Source of the DNA: CALVUP01 sp964422195
GTDB taxonomy: Bacteria > Bacillota_I > Bacilli_A > RF39 > UBA660
Direction of reading: 5' to 3'
Length of the DNA stretch: 42,730 bases
Assembly (NCBI GenBank): GCA_964422195.1
Contig: CAYRAF010000003.1
Coordinates: 1 to 42,730, forward strand
The notes under the pieces are model-generated. The model saw only the letters and a list, made by a program, of their open reading frames with translations. It was not told the origin of the DNA and did not search any database. The number at the start of each line of letters is the position of its first letter. Within the stretch, counting starts at the first letter, position 1. The translations under genes and the position numbers were made by a program. Of this stretch, positions 33,010 through 40,329 are shown one piece after another.

Positions 33010-33627
33010 ATGAAGAAAAATTTATTATTTATGACAATGTTATTTGGAGTTTTATTCTTATTACCAATCAGTGCGAAGGCATTAACAGGAACTGTAACAA
33101 TTGAATGTGCAAAATCAAGTATTTCAGCAGGTGAATCTACAACATGTACAATTTATGCTACACCAAGTGATGGAAATTCAACAGGAATAGGAGGTAAATA
33201 TACTGTTACTGATGGATTGTCTATATCTAAATTTGAATTAAAAAACGGAGCAATTACTGATGTTAATACAGATGAATCATCATTTGACTATGTGCTTAAT
33301 GATGAAACTAACAGTAAATATGCATTTGGTGTTATAACTGTAACTGCTAAGAGTGATGCTACAGTTTCTGAACAAACTATATCTCTTACTGATTTGAATA
33401 TTTATGATGATGCTGCAAACCCTAATAAAATTGCTTTAGATAATGCAACAACTAAAATAAATATCGTGGAAAAACAAACAGAAACTGTTCCTGAAAACAA
33501 ACAAAAAGGAAAGGGAGAAACTAATCCTAAAACTGCAGATTCAAATATATTATTATATACTGGAATAATAGTAGCAGCAGCAACTATATCAGTTGTATGT
33601 TATAGAAAATATAAAAAGATAAAATAG
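33010..33627 (+). CDS. Small cohesin-like surface protein with a sortase-like C-terminal signal
   Basis: A 205-residue exported protein. Signal peptide about residues 1-25 (ends SAKA). The mature part (26-155) has the strand pattern of a cohesin: VTIECAKSSISAGESTTC, TGIGGKYTVTDGLSISKFEL, then KYAFGVITVTAKSDATVSEQ and ISLTDLNIYDD. It has one probable disulfide (Cys in IECAK and TTCTI). A polar linker follows, then NPKTADSN, a hydrophobic helix and a basic tail (RKYKKIK), the layout of a wall-sorting signal. The cohesin call comes from strand order and recurring Gly/Asp positions, not a search. It is the first gene of an operon with an LRR-dockerin gene 34 bp downstream, which makes a cohesin role plausible. 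Confidence 0.6.
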   Translation: MKKNLLFMTMLFGVLFLLPISAKALTGTVTIECAKSSISAGESTTCTIYATPSDGNSTGIGGKYTVTDGLSISKFELKNGAITDVNTDESSFDYVLNDETNSKYAFGVITVTAKSDATVSEQTISLTDLNIYDDAANPNKIALDNATTKINIVEKQTETVPENKQKGKGETNPKTADSNILLYTGIIVAAATISVVCYRKYKKIK

Positions 33628-33661
33628 TTGTAAAATCTATTATTTAAAAGAGGTAGATAAT

Positions 33662-36600
33662 ATGAAAAAGTTTAAAAACAAACTAAGAAATAAAAAAGTA
33701 GTGATTACAATATCATTACTTTTTGTGGTTTTGTTAAGTGGTTTTATATACGTGAATTTAACAAATCCAACAAAGATTAATAAATATATAGCACATGTTA
33801 TAAATAAAGGAGCACCTGCTAATAGAGCATTTGATGACGAAACTTTATATAATGTAGTAGTTAATGCATATAATAGTGAAAATGGTACAAGTATTCCATA
33901 TACTGAATCATTAACTGATGAACAATTAGCAACTATTCAATCAATATATTATATGGGAGATCAGAAAACACATATAGAAAGTACAAAAGGTATTGAAAAG
34001 TTAGTGTCCTTGAAATCATTGTCATTAACCGATAATGATATTATGTCTATAGATTTAAAGTATAATATTGCTTTAGAAACACTTGATTTATCTAATAATT
34101 TTATAAAAAATATAAATATAAAAAATAATACGGAGTTAACAGAGATTAATATTGCATCTAATGATTTGCGAGCAATAGATTTAACCAATAATAAAAAATT
34201 GATAAATATTGCATTAACTTATAATAAATTAGATGAAATAGATTTAAGTAATCAATTAAGATTACAAGGATTAAGTATAGGTCCTTTTACTGATGTTTCA
34301 TATAACTTAGATTTAAGTGAGAACACGGAAATAGAAACTCTTGGCTTATTTGGATGTAATGATTTATCAGTTATAAATAACCTTAATAACCTAAAAACAT
34401 TTGCAATATCATATATTAATAGTATGAATGAACTTGATTTAAGTTCTAATCCAGAATTAGAAAAATTATATATTAGCATGTCAAATATTAGTGGTATTGA
34501 TTTAACAAATAATATAAATTTAAAAGAAATAGATATAAATGGATCTAATCTAGTTGAAGATAATATCGATTTTACCAATAATACTAATCTAGAGAAAATA
34601 GAGTATAATCGTACTAATATTAAAAAAATAGATTTGCTTAATAATAGTAATTTAAAAAGCCTATCATTAAATGATTCAGAATTATCTGAAATAAAAATAC
34701 CAGAATTACCAGCCGATGCTTCAAAAAAAACATTACGACAAATAGTCACGTCAGTTAGAACAAACCAAACCTATATTAATATAGGTAATTCTAAAACCAT
34801 AATACCAGCAAGTAATTACAAATATTATATTGGAAAAGAGGTAGTGATTCCAGAAAATATATCTGTAAATGAATTTATTAATAATTTAGGATTAGAAGGG
34901 CTAACAGCTAAAGTTTTTAATAGTGAAATTTCTGAAGAAATAACAGAAGGTAACGTAGCTGATGGAGAATTTGTTAAAATATATGACGGAGATACAGTTA
35001 TTGATCAACTTACTATAAGTGTGTTGGCTGATACTCAATTTAATGATAAAGTATTCTATAAAGCGGTAATAGATGCTTATAATGAAGCAAATCCTGATAA
35101 TACAGTTAATTACAATACTAGTTTGACCGATGAGCAATTAGCTACAATAGAATCTCTTACTATTAAATTAAATTTTTCATTACGTTCTGTTGATGGAATA
35201 GAAAAATTAACTAATTTACGAGTATTGGATTTATCACAATGTCAAAATCTTACAAAAATTAATTTGTCAAATAATTCTTTACTAGAAGAATTAGATTTAT
35301 CATCAACTGGAATTAATAATTTAGATTTAACTAATAATAATAACTTAAAAACGCTTAGATTAAGTAATGTAATTTTATATTCATTTACAGGAATAGATAA
35401 TTTAGGGGACTTAAAAGAATTAAACATGAAATATACAGCATTCTTAACAAATATAGATTATAGTCAGTTTCCTCAATTAGAAATTCTTTCTATATCGGGA
35501 TCATTTAATAGGAATATTGATTTATCAAACAATACAGAATTAAGAGAATTTGAAGCACATAATGGAACATTGTTAAAGAATGTTAATTTTGGAAATATAA
35601 ACAAATTAAATAAATTAAAGATAACAAGTAGTAAAATAGAAAATATAGATATAACAAAGCAAACTAATTTGCAAGACGTTAACATATCTGATAATCCTAT
35701 GTTGGAAAGTATAGATTTATCAAATAATACAGAAATAACAAAGTTGGATGTTAGAGACAACAGTTTAACTTCAATAGATTTAACAAATCAAAATGAATTA
35801 GAAACTCTATATTTAAAAGGTAATCCTTTCATTATGAATATAATAATTAATGAATGGACTTCAGTTGATGAACCAATAAAATTATCAAATGAAATATCTA
35901 ATTTTAGTGTTGGGTATACTGTTTCTGATGAAAGCATTGCTACAAACTCAGATGGTAAGTTTAATGCATTACAAGCAGGAATTACTGATTTAGAAGCAAC
36001 AATACATGATAGTAGTACAGATGAATATACATTATCTGGAAAAATAACAGTAGTAAATAAAGTAACAAATATAAGTTTAAATAAAGATTCAATGAGTTTA
36101 GATTTAGGAGAAGAAGAAACTTTAGAAGCAACTATTGAACCAGAAAATGCTACTAATAAAAATATAATCTGGACAAGTAGTGATGAAAGTATAGCGACAG
36201 TAGATGCAGATGGAAAAGTAACGGCAAATTCTGAAAAAACTGGAGTTACAATTATTACAGCAACAACAGAAGATGGAGAATATCAAGCAACATGCCAGGT
36301 AACAGTAGTTCTACCAACGATTGATGTAAGTTCAATAAGCTTAAATGATAATAGTATAGGTATGAATGTAGGAGAAAAAACTACATTAACTGCAACAATA
36401 AGTCCTGATAATGCTACAAATAATACAGTAACATGGAGTAGTAGTGATACAGGTGTTATAAACATAGGAAGAATATCAAATAACAGTGCTTATGCAACTA
36501 GCAGCGCTGCTGAAATATTAGCAATAGGCCCAGGAACAGCAACTATTACTGCGGAAAGTAGTAATGGAAAAACTGCAACATGTACGATAACAGTAACTCA

Positions 36601-37099
36601 ACCAGTAGAATCAATAAGTTTAGATAAAGAAAATATAGTATTATCTAATAAAGAAAGTACAACTTTAGTAAGTACTATAAATCCTAGTAATGCTACTAAC
36701 AAGAATATTACTTGGACAAGTAGTAATCCTAGTGTAGCAACAGTTAATGGTAATAGTGAAATTTCTGGTAATATTGCTTCAGTTAGAATAACTGCTAAAA
36801 ATACTGGTACAACAACAATAACTGCAACAACAGAAGATGGTAATAAAGTAGCAACATGCCAAGTATCAGTTGCAGAAACAGACACTCCTACAGATAGATT
36901 GCCAGGAGATATCACAGGAGATGGAGAGATAGATTTAAGAGATGTAATAAAACTATTTAGACATTATAGGAAAAAAGCAATAATAGAAGATGAAGAGACA
37001 TTAGCAATATGTGATATCACAGGAGATGAGGAGATAGATTTAAGAGATGTAATAAAACTATTTAGATATTATAGAGGAAAGATACCTAGTTTGGATTAG
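33662..37099 (+). CDS. Giant LRR surface protein with Big2 domains and a C-terminal dockerin (copy 1)
   Basis: A 1145-residue protein. Basic start and one membrane helix (about 12-30) without a clear signal-peptidase site. Two LRR solenoids, each preceded by a helical cap (FDDETLYNVVVNAYN.., FNDKVFYKAVIDAYN..), cover about 57-350 and 460-730; repeats are about 21 residues with an L-x-x-L-x-L-x-x-N core and frequent IDLSNN. A beta linker (about 395-455) joins them. Three Big2-like Ig domains follow (about 800-1075; e.g. SDESIATVDADGKVTA). A type I dockerin ends the protein (1079-1145; GDITGDGEIDLRDVIKLF and CDITGDEEIDLRDVIKLF). It lies 34 bp after the cohesin-like gene with an AGAGGTAG ribosome site, so it shares that promoter. 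It probably acts as an adhesin or binding protein. Confidence 0.85.
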   Translation: MKKFKNKLRNKKVVITISLLFVVLLSGFIYVNLTNPTKINKYIAHVINKGAPANRAFDDETLYNVVVNAYNSENGTSIPYTESLTDEQLATIQSIYYMGDQKTHIESTKGIEKLVSLKSLSLTDNDIMSIDLKYNIALETLDLSNNFIKNINIKNNTELTEINIASNDLRAIDLTNNKKLINIALTYNKLDEIDLSNQLRLQGLSIGPFTDVSYNLDLSENTEIETLGLFGCNDLSVINNLNNLKTFAISYINSMNELDLSSNPELEKLYISMSNISGIDLTNNINLKEIDINGSNLVEDNIDFTNNTNLEKIEYNRTNIKKIDLLNNSNLKSLSLNDSELSEIKIPELPADASKKTLRQIVTSVRTNQTYINIGNSKTIIPASNYKYYIGKEVVIPENISVNEFINNLGLEGLTAKVFNSEISEEITEGNVADGEFVKIYDGDTVIDQLTISVLADTQFNDKVFYKAVIDAYNEANPDNTVNYNTSLTDEQLATIESLTIKLNFSLRSVDGIEKLTNLRVLDLSQCQNLTKINLSNNSLLEELDLSSTGINNLDLTNNNNLKTLRLSNVILYSFTGIDNLGDLKELNMKYTAFLTNIDYSQFPQLEILSISGSFNRNIDLSNNTELREFEAHNGTLLKNVNFGNINKLNKLKITSSKIENIDITKQTNLQDVNISDNPMLESIDLSNNTEITKLDVRDNSLTSIDLTNQNELETLYLKGNPFIMNIIINEWTSVDEPIKLSNEISNFSVGYTVSDESIATNSDGKFNALQAGITDLEATIHDSSTDEYTLSGKITVVNKVTNISLNKDSMSLDLGEEETLEATIEPENATNKNIIWTSSDESIATVDADGKVTANSEKTGVTIITATTEDGEYQATCQVTVVLPTIDVSSISLNDNSIGMNVGEKTTLTATISPDNATNNTVTWSSSDTGVINIGRISNNSAYATSSAAEILAIGPGTATITAESSNGKTATCTITVTQPVESISLDKENIVLSNKESTTLVSTINPSNATNKNITWTSSNPSVATVNGNSEISGNIASVRITAKNTGTTTITATTEDGNKVATCQVSVAETDTPTDRLPGDITGDGEIDLRDVIKLFRHYRKKAIIEDEETLAICDITGDEEIDLRDVIKLFRYYRGKIPSLD

Positions 37100-37110
37100 G
37101 TATCTTTTTT
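37081..37110 (+). terminator. Terminator of LRR gene copy 1
   Basis: 8-bp stem GATACCTA / TAGGTATC, 8-nt loop, T6; the stop codon lies in the right arm. Same sequence at 40205-40234. Confidence 0.8.
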
Positions 37111-37131
37111 ACTATAATTTACATAGTAAAA
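37107..37131 (+). other. Second hairpin after the LRR terminator
   Basis: 9-bp stem TTTTACTAT / ATAGTAAAA with a 7-nt loop directly behind the terminator; duplicated at 40231-40255. Function unknown. Confidence 0.5.
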
Positions 37132-37152
37132 TAACAAAACCAAGTAAAAATA

Positions 37153-37182
37153 TTGTCGAAAAAACAAAGTGAATGATATACT
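37153..37182 (+). promoter_or_regulatory. Promoter of LRR gene copy 2, with an overlapping 0A-box-like site
   Basis: TTGTCG, 18 bp, TATACT with TGA immediately before the -10. ATTGTCGAA at 37152-37160 is an 8/9 match to the Spo0A box. Confidence 0.5.
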
Positions 37183-37205
37183 AAAGGTAGAATAGGTGAA
37201 TTAAA

Positions 37206-40200
37206 ATGAAAAAGTTTAAACTAAAAGTTAAGAAACCAAATAAAAAAGCAGTGATAAGTATATCATTAGTTTTAATAGTGTTTTTAACTAGTTTTATATA
37301 TTATAATTTAACAAGACCAACAAAGTTAAATAAAATATATGCACACATAATCAATAAAGGAGCACCAGCTAATAGTTACTTTGATGATGAAGTGTTTTAT
37401 AATGCAGTAGTTGATGCTTATAATAAAAAAAATAGTACAGATTTGCCATATACAATAACTTTAACGGATGAACAATTATCATCAATAACATCGCTTCAGT
37501 ATCTAGGCCAAAATAAATCAGATGAAGAAAAAATAACTAGTACTAAAGGTTTAGAAAAACTAACATCCTTAATATTTTTAAATTTAAGATATAATAATAT
37601 TACTAGCATAGATGTTAGTGAGAATTTGTTACTCGAAACACTGTATATGGATAATAACAATATTAATACATTAGACGTTAGTAAGAATTTAGCGCTTAAT
37701 AGCTTAGCTTTCGGTAATAATAGTATAAGTACAATTAATTTAGAATCTAATACAGAATTAGAATCTATTGATTTGAGGAATAATCAATTAAGTGGTATAG
37801 ATATAACAAATAATACTAAATTATACAGCTTATATTTATCAGATAATGATTTATATAACATTAACATCACTAATAATCAAAATTTGAAATCAATTAATTT
37901 AAGTGGTTGTAATCTGACAAGTATAGATATAAGTCATAATTTAGAACTTCAAGAAATTTATTTAGGTGATAATTTAATTGAAGAAATTGATTTAAGTCAA
38001 CATAAAAAAATAAGAAGTTTCTATATGCCAAATAATGAGTTGTCTACAATAGACTTAAGCAATTGTAGTGCTCTTTCTTTCATACAAATAAATAATAATA
38101 ATATTTCTAATATTAATTTAAATGATAGTATTAATTTAAAATATTTATATTTATATGATAACAATTTAACTGAAATTGATTTATCAGATAATAGTGCATT
38201 GCAGTTATTGGCATTAGGTTCAAATAAGTTAACAACTATAGATTTGTCTAATAATGGAAATATTACTGATTTATCTTTAGATGATAATAATCTAACAAGT
38301 ATAGATTTGTCTAATAACGGAAATATTGCTTATTTATCACTATCTCATAATAATTTATCAAGTATTAAATTATATGATGGTTTTGATACTTCTAAAATCA
38401 ACAATAAAGTAGGAAAGCAAGGAAATAACTTACAAATAATAAATTTTGGATCTAATAGAATTATTCAACCATCATCCAATTTAGAATTTTGGTTAAATGA
38501 GAAAATAATAATTTATAATGAATTTAGCATTTCTGATTTTATAAATGAATTAAATTTACAAAATTTGAGTGCAAATGTCTTTTCTAATGGTGTACAAAAA
38601 GATAATGATAATATAGAAGATGGAGATATAATAAAGATATATGATAATAATAATGAAATAATGAGTCTGAGAATCTATTATATAAAAACTAATTTGTTTA
38701 AAGATGAAAATCTTTATAAAGCGATTATTGATTCTTATAATATAAATCATGGTACAAGTTTACCGTACACTACCAATTTGACAGATGAACAATATAAATC
38801 TATCACGAGTTTGTCATATAGTAATGATGATAAAGAGGAATCAGATAAAATATCGGATTTATCTGGAATAGAAGCATTAACATCATTAACACATATATAT
38901 TTGGCAAACAATAATATATCTAATGCTGATTTAAGCAATAATCCAAATTTACAATGGATAGATTTAACAAATAATAAATTATCAAGTATAAATATAAATA
39001 AATGCATGCAGCTAACGGTATTAAAATTGAATAATAATCTATTAAAAGATATAGATGTTACTAATAATACAAAATTAACTAGCCTATATTTGGGTAATAA
39101 TCAAATATCTTCTATAAATATAAATAATAATAAGCAACTTGTAGATTTGAGACTACATGGTAACAATTTAAGCACTATTAATTTGAATAATAATAGCGAA
39201 CTCGCAATTCTAAACTTAAATATGAATAATATTTCAAAATTAGATATACAAAAAAACACAAAATTAATTCAATTATATGCTGGTAGCAATAACTTAGCAA
39301 CAATAGATTTAAGTAAAAACAATTCGCTAGGTATGATTAATTTACAACATAATGAGTTAAATGATATAAACTTGAGTAATAATCGGGCCTTAACATTTCT
39401 TTATTTAGATAGTAATAACCTAAGTAATATTGATACAAGTAAGAATCCAAATTTAGAAGAATTAGTATTATCCGATAATAATCTAAGTAATATAGATTTA
39501 AGAAATAATACTAAGTTAACAGAGCTTAGCTTAAGTAGTAATAATATAACTAGTATTAATATAAATAACAATTCAAACATAGAAAGACTTGATTTATATA
39601 ATAATAAATTAAAGCAAATAGATTTAAGTAATAATAAAAAAATAAGTTGGCTTGGTTTAGGAATGAATAATTTAAGCTCACTAAATTTAGATCAAAATAT
39701 AGTATTAGAGTACCTTTATCTATCTAATAATAATTTAAGAACAATCAATTTATTTAACAATACTAAGCTATCTAATATAGAATTATATCAAAATAATTTT
39801 AATCATGATATAAGTGTTGTTAATGGTAAATCTATAAATATGCCTATAATTTTTCCAAATGGGTCAGAAAAGTTTTCAATATCATATCAAATAGGTGATG
39901 AGTCAATTGTAGTTATAGAGGATAATAAATTTAAAGGATTAAATTTAGGAACTACAAATGTAAAAGCTACAATAGAAGGATTAATTATGAATTTTAATTT
40001 TAATATCACAGTAGTAGATAGATATCCAGGAGATATCACAGGAGATGATGAGATAGATTTAAGGGATGTAATAAAACTATTTAGACATTATAGGAAAAAA
40101 GCAATAATAGAAGATGAAGAGACATTAGCAATATGTGATATCACAGGAGATGAGGAGATAGATTTAAGAGATGTAATAAAACTATTTAGATATTATAGAG

Positions 40201-40223
40201 GAAAGATACCTAGTTTGGATTAG
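37206..40223 (+). CDS. Giant LRR surface protein with a C-terminal dockerin (copy 2)
   Basis: A 1005-residue paralogue of copy 1. Basic start plus membrane helix (about 15-33), then two capped LRR solenoids: first cap YFDDEVFYNAVVDAYN, second FKDENLYKAIIDSYN. The repeats are very regular (21 residues, e.g. LYLSNNNLRTINLFNN, IDLSNNTKLTEL-like) and richer in Asn than copy 1. A beta linker separates the solenoids (about 410-490). One short beta domain (ISYQIGDESIVVIEDNKFKG) replaces the Big2 array, and the dockerin is almost identical to copy 1 (DITGDDEIDLRDV). Its own promoter and the AGGTG ribosome site lie in the long direct repeat. Confidence 0.87.
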   Translation: MKKFKLKVKKPNKKAVISISLVLIVFLTSFIYYNLTRPTKLNKIYAHIINKGAPANSYFDDEVFYNAVVDAYNKKNSTDLPYTITLTDEQLSSITSLQYLGQNKSDEEKITSTKGLEKLTSLIFLNLRYNNITSIDVSENLLLETLYMDNNNINTLDVSKNLALNSLAFGNNSISTINLESNTELESIDLRNNQLSGIDITNNTKLYSLYLSDNDLYNINITNNQNLKSINLSGCNLTSIDISHNLELQEIYLGDNLIEEIDLSQHKKIRSFYMPNNELSTIDLSNCSALSFIQINNNNISNINLNDSINLKYLYLYDNNLTEIDLSDNSALQLLALGSNKLTTIDLSNNGNITDLSLDDNNLTSIDLSNNGNIAYLSLSHNNLSSIKLYDGFDTSKINNKVGKQGNNLQIINFGSNRIIQPSSNLEFWLNEKIIIYNEFSISDFINELNLQNLSANVFSNGVQKDNDNIEDGDIIKIYDNNNEIMSLRIYYIKTNLFKDENLYKAIIDSYNINHGTSLPYTTNLTDEQYKSITSLSYSNDDKEESDKISDLSGIEALTSLTHIYLANNNISNADLSNNPNLQWIDLTNNKLSSININKCMQLTVLKLNNNLLKDIDVTNNTKLTSLYLGNNQISSININNNKQLVDLRLHGNNLSTINLNNNSELAILNLNMNNISKLDIQKNTKLIQLYAGSNNLATIDLSKNNSLGMINLQHNELNDINLSNNRALTFLYLDSNNLSNIDTSKNPNLEELVLSDNNLSNIDLRNNTKLTELSLSSNNITSININNNSNIERLDLYNNKLKQIDLSNNKKISWLGLGMNNLSSLNLDQNIVLEYLYLSNNNLRTINLFNNTKLSNIELYQNNFNHDISVVNGKSINMPIIFPNGSEKFSISYQIGDESIVVIEDNKFKGLNLGTTNVKATIEGLIMNFNFNITVVDRYPGDITGDDEIDLRDVIKLFRHYRKKAIIEDEETLAICDITGDEEIDLRDVIKLFRYYRGKIPSLD
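38241..38327 (+). repeat. Adjacent duplicated LRR units in copy 2
   Basis: GATTTGTCTAATAAYGGAAA recurs at 38241 and 38304, a 63-bp (one 21-residue LRR) spacing; both copies sit in very similar repeat units. Confidence 0.7.
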
Positions 40224-40234
40224 GTATCTTTTTT
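40205..40234 (+). terminator. Terminator of LRR gene copy 2
   Basis: Identical to 37081-37110: stem GATACCTA / TAGGTATC then T6. Confidence 0.8.
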
Positions 40235-40276
40235 ACTATAATTTACATAGTAAAATAACAAAACCAAGTAAAAATA

Positions 40277-40306
40277 TTGTCGAAAAAACAAAGTGAATGA
40301 TATACT
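40277..40306 (+). promoter_or_regulatory. Promoter of LRR gene copy 3
   Basis: Exact duplicate of the copy 2 promoter: TTGTCG, 18 bp, TATACT, with the same 0A-box-like ATTGTCGAA at 40276-40284. Confidence 0.5.
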
Positions 40307-40329
40307 AAAGGTAGAATAGGTGAATTAAA

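Larger units (their letters stand above)
36902..37344 (+). repeat. Long direct repeat, copy 1 (dockerin end + spacer + next gene start)
   Basis: Matches 40026-40468 at an exact 3124-bp offset with 5 differences by eye over 443 bp. It spans the last 66 codons of one LRR gene, the terminator, promoter and the first 46 codons of the next. Identity falls quickly on both sides. Confidence 0.9.

Noticed and set aside
34252..34749. Minus-strand open frames inside the LRR genes (also 35473-35760, 36598-36915)
   Set aside because: No ribosome sites and low-complexity hydrophobic translations; they are mirror frames of the Leu/Asn repeats.
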